A stretch of DNA of 32,372 nt, taken from Candidatus Woesearchaeota archaeon (GTDB lineage: Archaea > Nanobdellota > Nanobdellia > Woesearchaeales > GW2011-AR4). Shown here one piece after another: positions 1-8,189 of the stretch. The position numbers and the translations under genes were made by a program. The stretch lies in assembly GCA_018303505.1 (NCBI GenBank), contig JAGVYA010000014.1, forward strand, positions 1-32,372, written 5' to 3'. The notes beneath the pieces were generated by a model. The model was not told where the DNA came from and did not search any database. It worked only from the letters and a program-made list of their open reading frames with translations. Each line of letters opens with the position of its first letter. The first letter of the stretch is position 1.

Positions 1-70
1 GCACGAGACAAAAGAGCAGAAAACATTGCTTAACTATGCGGCATAGCTAAGCCGCGACGCTACGGGTTGA

Positions 71-274
71 GCGCAAAGCGAAACCCGTGGTAGTTCACAG
101 AAAAAAATAAGAATAGAAGATACGCTTGGCGGGGAAAAGATAGCTATTGAATTTGACAAAGGATTGAAATCAGCAAGAGCCTCTAAAGAATCTGGAGAGC
201 AGATTGTTGTTGATACTCTATTTTGGTTTGCGTGGGCTGCGTTCCATCCTGATACTGAGTTGTATAAAAAATGA
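71..274 (+). pseudogene. C-terminal fragment of a DUF3179-like protein, upstream frame broken
   Basis: Open frame ending at TGA 272-274 reads ...IRIEDTLGGEKIAIEFDKGLKSARASKESGEQIVVDTLFWFAWAAFHPDTELYKK; the FWFAWAAFHPDTELY ending is typical of DUF3179. An in-frame stop at 68-70 lies in a hairpin-rich segment. The stop overlaps the next ATG (ATGA at 271-274). Confidence 0.55.
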
Positions 275-2742
275 GGAAATTAATTGCTGTATTACTACTC
301 TTTATTCTTTTTCCCCCTTATACTTATGCCTATTACCACCACACTTCTCCAATCAAATGGTATGAATATAACCAAAAGACTTTTGATGTGGCAAAAACAG
401 AAGATAAGCCTATTTTTATGCTTGTAACAGCAGTTTGGTGTTATTGGTGCCATGTTTATAGAGACGAAACTTTGCATCAGCCAGAGATTGTCGATTACAT
501 AAACAAAAACTTTATTCCAGTTTTTGTTGACGCTGATAAAAGACAAGACTTAACAAGGCAGTATTTAGCTGGAGGATGGCCATCAACTGTTATTTTCTCG
601 CCTGATGGAAGGGAAGTTTCCCGAATTAATGGGCATATAAAGAAGCAAGATTTGCTTAATTATCTGGAAAAGATTGTTAAATTCTTCGATACAAATGAAC
701 TTCCAGCCAATTACACTAAAAAAGATTTAATTCTAAGAACATACAAAGTAATTCCCGGAAAATCTGAATTGCAGCAATTGACCGATAACTTTCCTTTTAT
801 TCTTCTTCAGAGTTATGACGCCGCATATGGCGGTTTTGGCACGGGACAGAAATTTCCAAGCGCTGCAGCTTGGGAATACATTCTTTATGTTTATGAGAAA
901 ACAGGCAACAAGGAATTTCTTGATGCTGCAACTAATACGTTAAATCATATTTACAATGATAATTACATCGATGATTGGAATAAGCCACTTGATTTAGGCG
1001 AGTTTAATGGATTAAGAAAGTATGATGAAGAAAGAAAATTTCAAGGAATTTATGATCCTGTTGAAGGAGGCTTTTTCAGGTATGCAACAAGAAGAGACTG
1101 GAGCATACCTCATTATGAAAAGATTCTTGATGTTAATGCAGAATTAATAAAACTTTATCTTCATGCATACAACATCACAAAGGACCCAAAATATAAAGAA
1201 ATTGCTCAAAAGAGCCTGCAATATGCAATTAACAATCTTTACGATAAAGCAAATGGTGGCTTTTACGGCTCGCAAGATGCTGGGCATGAGATTTATTACA
1301 GACAAAAACCAGAAGAAAGATTCCAAAATTCAAAAGAACCAATACCAATAATTGACAAAACAAAATATTCTGATTTGAATGCCCCAATGGCTATTACTTT
1401 TTTCTATGCTGCTGATATTTTGCAAAACAAAACATATGAGGATATTGCAGTAAAAAGTATGGAATTTTTTAGAAAAAACATGCTGACTGAAAATGGAATA
1501 CTGCACTTTTACGATGAAAAGGGTGCACAATTAAATGGCTTGTTGTTGGATAATGCTTACATGAGCCTTGCGTTTGTTGAAGCATACGAACAAACTGGAG
1601 ATGAAAAGTACAAGGATGCTGCATTGCAATTAATTAACTTTTCATTAAAAAAGCTTTATGATGGCAAGACAGGAGCTTTCTTTGAAAGAAACAGCACGGA
1701 CAGGCATTACTATGCAGGAGACGAATATTTTTTAGGTGAAATACCTTATTCTGGAAATAGTGCAATGGCATTGGCATTAGTTAAATCTTATGATTTAACC
1801 AAAAATAAAAATTACTTAGACACTTCAAATACTATAATTGGCTACTTTATTCAAGGAATTGGAGATTTTGATAATGCTGCAATGCAAGCTTTAACTGCCG
1901 AATCTGTATTAAGAAATAAAAACGATTTAAAGAATACAGTTGAAATAGTAGAGAGCAAAGAAGAAATCAAATTAGCACAAAATCTACAAATTAATTGGCT
2001 ATTATTTTTGGTTGCTTTTATTGTTGGCTTACTAAGCTTTTTAAGCCCATGCACTTTGCCTATATTACCAGCATATTTTGCTTATACATTCAAATCGGAA
2101 AGAAGGAAATTGATTCTAAACAGTTTGGCTTTCTTTTTAGGATTAGCTTTGGTATTTTCAATTCTTGGTATGACATCTACTTTTATAGGCTCTTTTTTAA
2201 GGAATAATAGTCTGCAAATAGGCAGATACCTTGGCGTAGTTGTTATTGTATTTGGCGTATTCGTAATATTGGGAAGAGGATTTCAATTATTCAGAATCAA
2301 GCAAAAAACCTCTCACACTGTTGCAGGTTCCTTCTTGTTTGGCATAATTTTCGGCATTGGGTGGACACCATGCATTGGTCCTATATTAGCCAGCTTGTTT
2401 ATCATAGCTTCTCAATCATCAACAGCATTTACAGGAGGTATTTTGTTATTGCTTTATGCTCTAGGATTAGCAATTCCATTGATACTTTTGTCATTTTTCT
2501 TTGATAGGCTTGACCAGCAGGGCAGATTCTGGAAATTTCTGCAAGGCAAAGAATGGAAAATTAAAATATTCAAAAAAGAAATATATCTGCATTCTACAAG
2601 TTTAATAAGCGGTTCTTTATTAATAATAATTGGTTTGTTAATGTCGTTGGGATATTTATATGCCTTTAATCAGTTAGTAAGAACCACTTCTTTCCAGAAA
2701 TGGATTTTTGGATTTGAGGAGAAGTTGTTTAATTTGTTTTAA
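271..2742 (+). CDS. Thioredoxin-domain (DUF255/YyaL-like) protein fused to a C-terminal CcdA/DsbD-type transmembrane domain
   Basis: N-terminal signal and AVWCYWCHVYRDE (CxxC, DUF255-like), long alpha-barrel-like middle, then LLSFLSPCTLPILPAYFAYTF and FGIGWTPCIGPILASLF, the two CcdA Cys-Pro helices. Confidence 0.85.
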   Translation: MRKLIAVLLLFILFPPYTYAYYHHTSPIKWYEYNQKTFDVAKTEDKPIFMLVTAVWCYWCHVYRDETLHQPEIVDYINKNFIPVFVDADKRQDLTRQYLAGGWPSTVIFSPDGREVSRINGHIKKQDLLNYLEKIVKFFDTNELPANYTKKDLILRTYKVIPGKSELQQLTDNFPFILLQSYDAAYGGFGTGQKFPSAAAWEYILYVYEKTGNKEFLDAATNTLNHIYNDNYIDDWNKPLDLGEFNGLRKYDEERKFQGIYDPVEGGFFRYATRRDWSIPHYEKILDVNAELIKLYLHAYNITKDPKYKEIAQKSLQYAINNLYDKANGGFYGSQDAGHEIYYRQKPEERFQNSKEPIPIIDKTKYSDLNAPMAITFFYAADILQNKTYEDIAVKSMEFFRKNMLTENGILHFYDEKGAQLNGLLLDNAYMSLAFVEAYEQTGDEKYKDAALQLINFSLKKLYDGKTGAFFERNSTDRHYYAGDEYFLGEIPYSGNSAMALALVKSYDLTKNKNYLDTSNTIIGYFIQGIGDFDNAAMQALTAESVLRNKNDLKNTVEIVESKEEIKLAQNLQINWLLFLVAFIVGLLSFLSPCTLPILPAYFAYTFKSERRKLILNSLAFFLGLALVFSILGMTSTFIGSFLRNNSLQIGRYLGVVVIVFGVFVILGRGFQLFRIKQKTSHTVAGSFLFGIIFGIGWTPCIGPILASLFIIASQSSTAFTGGILLLLYALGLAIPLILLSFFFDRLDQQGRFWKFLQGKEWKIKIFKKEIYLHSTSLISGSLLIIIGLLMSLGYLYAFNQLVRTTSFQKWIFGFEEKLFNLF

Positions 2743-2802
2743 ATTTTTTCTTTAGCGTTAAACAAAACATTTATATATAAGTTATATGCTTATTGATTAC
2801 AT

Positions 2803-3150
2803 ATGTTAAAAAAGCCATATAAACTATTTTTCGGAACTTTGGCGAATAATCAAAGATTAGAGATTATAAACTTGCTTAGAAAAAGGCCAAGAAATGTGAC
2901 TCAAATCTGCAAAGAATTAAAGTTTAACCAGACCACACTATCTCATAATCTTGCAATATTAAAAAAATGCAGCTTTGTTTTTGCTAAGAAGAATGGAAAA
3001 GAAAGAGTTTACTCTCTTAATGCAAAGACCATCAAGCCTTTAATGGAACTTATTGATAATCACGCAGAAGAGTTTTGCAAATATCTCTGCGGATGTAAAA
3101 CTAAAAATAATGGAGGGAAATATAATGGCAAAAAGAGAACCTTGCTGTAA
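2803..3150 (+). CDS. ArsR-family winged-helix transcriptional regulator with Cys-containing C-terminus
   Basis: NNQRLEIINLLRKRPRNVTQICKELKFNQTTLSHNLAILKKCSFVFAKKNGKERVYSLN; C-terminal CKYLCGCK. TATA-like catttatatata about 30 nt upstream. Confidence 0.85.
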   Translation: MLKKPYKLFFGTLANNQRLEIINLLRKRPRNVTQICKELKFNQTTLSHNLAILKKCSFVFAKKNGKERVYSLNAKTIKPLMELIDNHAEEFCKYLCGCKTKNNGGKYNGKKRTLL

Positions 3151-3259
3151 TGGCGGAGTATGCCCTTCGTGCGATTGCTGTGTTTGTATTTGTACAAAGG
3201 AGTTAAAGAAACTACTCTCACCAGAAGCTAGAAAGTTGCTATTGAAAGAACTTGCTTGA
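3125..3259 (+). CDS. Small Cys-rich protein (44 aa), probably metal-binding
   Basis: In-frame ATG at 3125 preceded by ggaggg: MAKREPCCNGGVCPSCDCCVCICTKELKKLLSPEARKLLLKELA; overlaps the ArsR 3' end. Confidence 0.7.
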   Translation: MAKREPCCNGGVCPSCDCCVCICTKELKKLLSPEARKLLLKELA

Positions 3260-3291
3260 GGCTAAGTATACAAATATAGAAGTGATTACTA

Positions 3292-3795
3292 ATGCTTAAA
3301 GTTATTTATACTGTTTTATCTAAAAAGAAATATTTAACGATAGCTATGTGTTCGGCATTGGTGTTGTTATTATTATACATCATTTCATTATCTTCTGTTG
3401 TGCTGAAGTCCTTTGGCATACTTACAGATGCAATGATGCTTAGGTCCATTTTTTCTGCCAGTTTGTTACAGCTTGTGTTGATGGTTATACTCACGTTATT
3501 ATTCGGTATATGGTTAGCCATGCAATTTTATCTACGATCCGAAACTAAAGCAAACAAGACTACACCAGTAATTGCTGCAAGTGGTAGCATATTTAGCGGA
3601 TTTCTTGGCGGTTTAGGCGCGCTTGGGGGGTGTCCTGCCTGTCTTGTTATCATTACAGCAGTTATAGGAAGCACAGCAACAGCGTTTCTGCTTCAATACA
3701 GAACGCCAATTGTGTTGTTGGCAATTACATTAATATTAGTGTCTATATATGCAACTTCAGAATCAATAAAAAACAAATGTAAATGGTGTAAATAA
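3292..3795 (+). CDS. Multi-pass membrane protein with a CPAC motif
   Basis: Several hydrophobic helices, GGLGALGGCPACLVIITAVIGSTATAF, C-terminal KCKWCK. Confidence 0.7.
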   Translation: MLKVIYTVLSKKKYLTIAMCSALVLLLLYIISLSSVVLKSFGILTDAMMLRSIFSASLLQLVLMVILTLLFGIWLAMQFYLRSETKANKTTPVIAASGSIFSGFLGGLGALGGCPACLVIITAVIGSTATAFLLQYRTPIVLLAITLILVSIYATSESIKNKCKWCK

Positions 3796-3886
3796 TTGTT
3801 AAATTCAATCCGCCTTCGCCGCCGAAACGAAATATTTAAATACTTATTTTAATAAAATAAATTTAAATTATTTAAAGAGGTAAAAT

Positions 3887-4078
3887 ATGGCAAAAACTGT
3901 TAATTTGGTAATAGGGATAATAGTTCTATTGATTGGAGTTTTTTATGCACTTATGCCACATTCTGTACATGTAGCATCTGGTATCGGTTTTGGACTTTCT
4001 CATGGTGTGCATGTAGTGCTTGGCCTAATTTTGTTGATTGTAGGTATTGTTATCCTGTTACTAGGAAGAAAAAAGTAA
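3887..4078 (+). CDS. Small two-helix membrane protein
   Basis: 63 aa, two hydrophobic segments, SD-like agaggt upstream, TATA-like tatttaaata at about 3832. Confidence 0.6.
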   Translation: MAKTVNLVIGIIVLLIGVFYALMPHSVHVASGIGFGLSHGVHVVLGLILLIVGIVILLLGRKK

Positions 4079-4154
4079 ATAAGATTAAGATAGCCTACGG
4101 CGAAACTTTTCTTAATCGCATATATTCAAGAAAACAGGATGATGGTGAGTTATT

Positions 4155-4313
4155 ATGGTAAAAACTGTTAGCAAACCCAAGAGAAAGTATTATGTTTGTG
4201 AAGAATGTAATTTTGCCTACATAGACAAAAAATTTGCCTCAAAATGCGAGAATTGGTGCAGGGAGCATCATAGCTGCAATATGGAAATAACAAAGCACGC
4301 GGTTAATCTTTAA
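4155..4313 (+). CDS. Small Cys/His-rich protein (52 aa), possible zinc-binding
   Basis: ATG 4155 to TAA 4311-4313: MVKTVSKPKRKYYVCEECNFAYIDKKFASKCENWCREHHSCNMEITKHAVNL; CxxC and CxxxC/HHxxC pattern; SD-like ggtgag. Below the ORF track length cut-off. Confidence 0.7.
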   Translation: MVKTVSKPKRKYYVCEECNFAYIDKKFASKCENWCREHHSCNMEITKHAVNL

Positions 4314-4368
4314 CATAAAGTTTAAATATCTTTGAGCAGATAGTTCTATTAATCAAAAAGAGGCATGC

Positions 4369-5061
4369 ATGGTTTTTCACTATTTGTCATTGATATTGGC
4401 AGGAATCCTTAGCTTTGCTGATTATATAACAGAGCATATTTTCTCAGAGAAGCTAAGAAAAAATGCAAAACTTATCTCATTTTCAGCAGGTGCTGCGATA
4501 TCATACATAATTTTGAATTTGTTTCCGGAAATATCAACGTTTGCTTTAATTGATGGAAAAAGGATTTTTCTTTATGCTTTGCTTGGATTTGTTTCATTAA
4601 ATTTGATAGAGCAATATATCTATAAAGAAGTAGGAAAGCTAAAAAGCCCATTTAAATACCACAAAAACATTCATGTCACCTATTTTTTTATATATAATTT
4701 TTTTATAGGAGCGGTTTTAACAATCTTTGCATCCAAAGGGTTGGTTGCAACACTGCTTTTTTTTGTGCCATTCCTTCTTTACATAATAGCTGAGATTCTG
4801 CCTCAGGAGTTTGAATTCAAAAGCAGCACTTTTAAAGTGTTTTATTCAATGGCGCCTTTCTTCGGAGCTATTGTTGGAATTAATTACATAGAGTTTATAG
4901 CATCTGTTTTTGGCGAATTAATCTCTTTCGTCACAGGAACTTTGCTTTACATTGTTATAAGGGAGTCTTTGCCAAGCGATAAAGCTGAAAAACCTTTGTA
5001 TTTTTTAATAGGAGTTTTATTTTATGCTTTAATCATATTTATTAGCTGGAATTTAATATGA
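4369..5061 (+). CDS. ZIP-family-like multi-pass membrane protein
   Basis: 230 aa, about 7 hydrophobic helices, SFSAGAAISYIILNLFPEI and ILPQEF-like motifs resembling ZIP-type proteins. Confidence 0.5.
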   Translation: MVFHYLSLILAGILSFADYITEHIFSEKLRKNAKLISFSAGAAISYIILNLFPEISTFALIDGKRIFLYALLGFVSLNLIEQYIYKEVGKLKSPFKYHKNIHVTYFFIYNFFIGAVLTIFASKGLVATLLFFVPFLLYIIAEILPQEFEFKSSTFKVFYSMAPFFGAIVGINYIEFIASVFGELISFVTGTLLYIVIRESLPSDKAEKPLYFLIGVLFYALIIFISWNLI

Positions 5062-5205
5062 ATACTCTGCTTGATTAAAACTCATGTTTAACCCTTAAAA
5101 GATAGCTTGTTATAAATGTCAAAATAACATAAAAAAGAAAGATTATTAAATCTGAAAAGCATACAAAACCCAGATTTGTGAATAAAATCAATGGAGGTCA
5201 CCAAA

Positions 5206-5232
5206 ATGGGAAAAGGAAAAGGCTGCTGTTAA
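5206..5232 (+). CDS. Candidate micro-ORF encoding MGKGKGCC
   Basis: ATG GGA AAA GGA AAA GGC TGC TGT TAA preceded by GGAGGT at 5193-5198; TATA-like ttattaaat upstream; first ORF ahead of glutaredoxin. A near-identical second copy lies at 12180-12215. An alternative in-frame ATG at 5191 gives MEVTKMGKGKGCC. Confidence 0.6.
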   Translation: MGKGKGCC

Positions 5233-5261
5233 TTTTTTATATTGATTGAGGTGAAATAGAA

Positions 5262-5504
5262 ATGGCAAAAGCAACAAAAGTCAAGATTTACACTACAAGC
5301 ACGTGCCCTTGGTGCATTAAAACAAAGGAGTTTTTTAAAGCCAATAATGTCAAGTACGAGGAAGTCAATGTTGGAGAAGATGAAAAAGCAAGAAATGAGA
5401 TGTTCGAGAAGTCTGGGCAATTTGGAGTGCCTGTAACTGATGTTAACGGCACAATAATTGTTGGCTATGACAAGGAAGCTTTAAAAAAGGCGCTTAGCAT
5501 ATAA
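5262..5504 (+). CDS. Glutaredoxin / NrdH-like redoxin
   Basis: KIYTTSTCPWCIKTKEFFKANNVKYEEVNV...FGVPVTDVNGTIIVGYD; CPWC active site, cis-Pro VPV; SD gaggtg. Confidence 0.92.
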   Translation: MAKATKVKIYTTSTCPWCIKTKEFFKANNVKYEEVNVGEDEKARNEMFEKSGQFGVPVTDVNGTIIVGYDKEALKKALSI

Positions 5505-5515
5505 GGCTGCTTTCG

Positions 5516-6754
5516 ATGGAAAAAGACAATGTTTGTATTGATTGCTACAACCAGATAGACAAGGTTTCAAAACTACTTAATCTTGGACAGGCAGAGCTTG
5601 ACATTTTGACAATACCAAAAAGAATTCTGACTTTCAGCTTTCCTGTCAAGCTTGATTCCGGCGATATAAGATATTTTACTGGATACAGAGTGCAATTTAA
5701 TGATGCCAGAGGCCCGACTAAAGGAGGCATAAGGTTTCATCCAGAGGTTAATCTTGAGGAAATCAAGACACTTGCTTTTTTGATGACTTTGAAGTGCGCT
5801 GTTGTAAATCTGCCTTATGGAGGAGCGAAAGGAGGCATTATGGTTGAGCCAAAGCGCTTTTCAGAAGAAGAGATTGAAAAGATGAGCAGGGGCTATATAA
5901 GAGAGATTAATGGCTTTATAGGAGCTGATATTGACATTCCAGCTCCTGATGTTAATACTGATGCTAAGATAATGGCTTGGATGCTTGACGAATATGAAAA
6001 GCTTAAAGGCAGGCATGCTCCAGCTACAATAACAGGCAAGCCTATTGCATTGGGAGGCTCAAAAGCAAGGGAATTCTCAACTTCAATTGGTGGGGCTTAT
6101 GTTTTGCAGGAGCTTGCTGATAAGAAGCCAAAGAAAACAACAGTTGCTGTTCAAGGATTTGGCAATGTAGGAATGAACATTGCAAGAATTTTGAATGAAT
6201 GGGGCTATAAAGTGATTGCGGTTAGTGATTCAAAAAGCGGAATTTATAATAAAAAAGGGCTTAAGATTCAAGATGTGATAAAACACAAAGAAAAAACAAG
6301 CAACCTTTCCAAGTTCAAAAATACAAAAGAGATTTCAAACGAAGCGTTGCTTGAGCTTAAGACAGATGTTCTTGTTCCAGCTGCTCTTGAAGACCAGATA
6401 ACAAAGAAGAATGCTGACAAAATCAAAGCCAAGCTTATTCTTGAGATGGCGAATAGGCCAATAACCCCAGAAGCTGATGACATATTGCTTGACAAAAACA
6501 TTTTTGTAATGCCAGACATACTGGCTAATGCTGGTGGCGTAGTTGTTTCTTATTTTGAATGGGTGCAAAACTCTCAGAATTTCTATTGGAGCGAAAAGGA
6601 AGTGCTTGAAAGGCTTAAAACCTATATGACAAATGCTGTCAAGGAGCTTTCCAAAGTATGCACTGATTTCAAGTGCGACATGCGTGCATCCCTCTATATT
6701 AACGCTGTTAAGAAAATTCTTGAGGCTGAAAGATTGAGGGGGAATTTGAGGTAG
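5516..6754 (+). CDS. gdhA: Glutamate dehydrogenase (Glu/Leu/Phe/Val dehydrogenase family)
   Basis: GYRVQFNDARGPTKGGIRFHPEVN, PYGGAKGGI, DIPAPDVNT, VAVQGFGNVG, ILANAGGVVVSYFEWVQN. Confidence 0.95.
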   Translation: MEKDNVCIDCYNQIDKVSKLLNLGQAELDILTIPKRILTFSFPVKLDSGDIRYFTGYRVQFNDARGPTKGGIRFHPEVNLEEIKTLAFLMTLKCAVVNLPYGGAKGGIMVEPKRFSEEEIEKMSRGYIREINGFIGADIDIPAPDVNTDAKIMAWMLDEYEKLKGRHAPATITGKPIALGGSKAREFSTSIGGAYVLQELADKKPKKTTVAVQGFGNVGMNIARILNEWGYKVIAVSDSKSGIYNKKGLKIQDVIKHKEKTSNLSKFKNTKEISNEALLELKTDVLVPAALEDQITKKNADKIKAKLILEMANRPITPEADDILLDKNIFVMPDILANAGGVVVSYFEWVQNSQNFYWSEKEVLERLKTYMTNAVKELSKVCTDFKCDMRASLYINAVKKILEAERLRGNLR

Positions 6755-6795
6755 AATTTTTTTAATTAAAGAAAGAATTTGCCGACTATTATTAA

Positions 6796-6894
6796 AACTA
6801 TCCGCAATGGGCAATATGGCTGGGATGGGCTTCTGCAGTTGCTCCATTCATAATATCATTTTTAATACCGCAACAAAAGGCTCAAAAGGTATGA
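6796..6894 (+). pseudogene. Possible remnant of a membrane protein C-terminus
   Basis: Frame reads NYPQWAIWLGWASAVAPFIISFLIPQQKAQKV* with a stop just upstream; protein-like hydrophobic segment in an intergenic region. Confidence 0.25.
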
Positions 6895-6970
6895 TTCTAC
6901 TTCTTAGCTAAAATCAAAACCATTGAAAATTGAAAACAATTTTCAGGGTTCCGAAACATTTAAATACTAG

Positions 6971-6990
6971 ATGTATATACGTATATACAT
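6971..6990. promoter_or_regulatory. 20-bp perfect palindrome at the start of the NTase gene (candidate operator)
   Basis: ATGTATATACGTATATACAT is self-complementary, lies about 5-10 bp after the CATTTAAATA TATA box and overlaps the ATG at 6989. Confidence 0.7.
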
Positions 6991-7786
6991 GATAACAAAA
7001 CTGGTCCAAAAGTTTGGCAACAGCGGACATATAGTGTTGTCAAAAGAGTATATAGGTAAAAGAATAAGATTTATTGCAGAGCCTAAAACATTTGAAGATA
7101 TAAAGTCAAGTATATTAAAAATAATTAAACCATATTTGGAGAATGTATTGGGTGTTTACTTGTACGGCTCTTACGCAAGAAATGAGCAAACCATTGATTC
7201 AGATGTGGATATTTTGATAGTTACAGATACAAAATTAAAAATCATAGATAAAATTGAAGACTTTTCAATTGTCTCTACAACTGTAAAAGGAATTGAAAAT
7301 GCACTAAATAATAATGCTGTTTTGATATTGCCAATAATAAAAGAAGCTAAAACTGTAATCAATCCAGATTTATTAGAGAAATACAAATATCATAAATTTA
7401 CAAAGAAAAATACCAAGTGGTTTATTGATAGCTCTATAACTGCTTTAGAATTAAATAAGAAAGGTATAGAATTAGATTTTGAAACAGGCAGTCTTGTTTA
7501 TTCTTTAATATTAAGAATAAGAGGTTTGCTAATGATAAAACTTATGCTTAATAATAAACTATATTCAAAATCTTTGTTGTTTAATTATCTAGAAAATAAT
7601 GATTTCTCAAAAGAAAAAATTGGGGAATTGTATAAGATTTATAATAAAGAAAAAAACAGCATAAGGGCAAAAGAAAGTAATATAATAAAAAAAGAAGATT
7701 TAGCAAAGTTATTAATTATAGCTGAAAAATTATTGAAAGAAGTAAAAAATTTATTTAAACATCAAAATTCCACTTATGTATCATAA
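6989..7786 (+). CDS. DUF2080-like N-terminal domain + MNT-type nucleotidyltransferase + helical (HEPN-like) C-terminus
   Basis: KLVQKFGNSGHIVLSKEYIGKRIRFI (DUF2080-like), YLYGSYARNEQTIDSDVDILIV (NTase GS..D.D). Same architecture as 25495-26322. ATG at 6989 is a likelier start than 6971. Confidence 0.8.
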   Translation: MITKLVQKFGNSGHIVLSKEYIGKRIRFIAEPKTFEDIKSSILKIIKPYLENVLGVYLYGSYARNEQTIDSDVDILIVTDTKLKIIDKIEDFSIVSTTVKGIENALNNNAVLILPIIKEAKTVINPDLLEKYKYHKFTKKNTKWFIDSSITALELNKKGIELDFETGSLVYSLILRIRGLLMIKLMLNNKLYSKSLLFNYLENNDFSKEKIGELYKIYNKEKNSIRAKESNIIKKEDLAKLLIIAEKLLKEVKNLFKHQNSTYVS

Positions 7787-7790
7787 GTGG
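7770..7790. terminator. Hairpin CCACTTATG-TAT-CATAAGTGG followed by TTT
   Basis: Perfect 9-bp stem with TAT loop over the stop codon of the NTase gene. Confidence 0.5.
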
Positions 7791-7874
7791 TTTACATATA
7801 ACTAAACATTGCATGGAATTTGGATGTCGCAAAAATCAAAGATTTTTGGGATCTTGAAAATTAGTCGAATGTGA

Positions 7875-7897
7875 GCGAGTGAAACGAGCTCACTCGC
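7875..7897. repeat. Inverted repeat GCGAGTGA-AACGAGC-TCACTCGC
   Basis: Perfect 8-bp stem, 7-nt loop. Confidence 0.6.
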
Positions 7898-7992
7898 ATC
7901 TCACTGAATTTTCTCGATGTTCGAAAACCACCACAAATAAATGGAATTTTGTAGTGTCTAAAACCACTGAATGTGATAGTAATATAATCATG

Positions 7993-8018
7993 CCACCCAT
8001 CTATGATGGGTGGTTTTT
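7993..8018. terminator. Hairpin CCACCCATC-TAT-GATGGGTGG followed by TTTTT
   Basis: Perfect 9-bp stem with TAT loop plus T5; same layout as the 7770 hairpin. Confidence 0.5.
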
Positions 8019-8156
8019 GACGAGCGCAATCCAGCCTACAATGAAGATAAGCCAGTTTACCCACACTGCGCTATAATTTGGAGCCCAGGGACCAAGCCAC
8101 CAAAAAGCAAGGGCAAATCTTAAAATTCTGTCCGTTTGGCCCAAATTTTGCTTCAT
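8001..8156 (-). pseudogene. Truncated second copy of the small DUF2892-like membrane protein
   Basis: Minus strand: MKQNLGQTDRILRFALAFWWLGPWAPNYSAVWVNWLIFIVGWIALVKNHPS*; nearly identical N-terminus to 10823-11023 but ends within the hairpin 7993-8013. Confidence 0.75.
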
Positions 8157-8189
8157 TTTTTGTACTTCCCCTCAGTTTATAATAAATCA

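Noticed and set aside
1-100. tRNA-like fold from the GC-rich hairpins
   Set aside because: No T-arm GGTTCRA motif or plausible cloverleaf; looks like nested inverted repeats.
2780-2796. ATAAG...CTTAT inverted repeat as ArsR operator
   Set aside because: Arms of only 5 bp in AT-rich sequence, easily by chance.
4083-4117. GATTAAGA...TCTTAATC inverted repeat after the 63-aa membrane protein
   Set aside because: Long 19-nt loop and short AT-rich arms; could be a terminator but not strong enough to list.
6335-6847. Minus-strand ORF of 170 aa
   Set aside because: Antisense to gdhA, no recognisable motifs.
7861-8064. Minus-strand 67-aa ORF and plus-strand 65-aa ORF over the hairpin segment
   Set aside because: Low-quality translations spanning inverted repeats; the DUF2892 frame (8001-8156) explains part of the region better.
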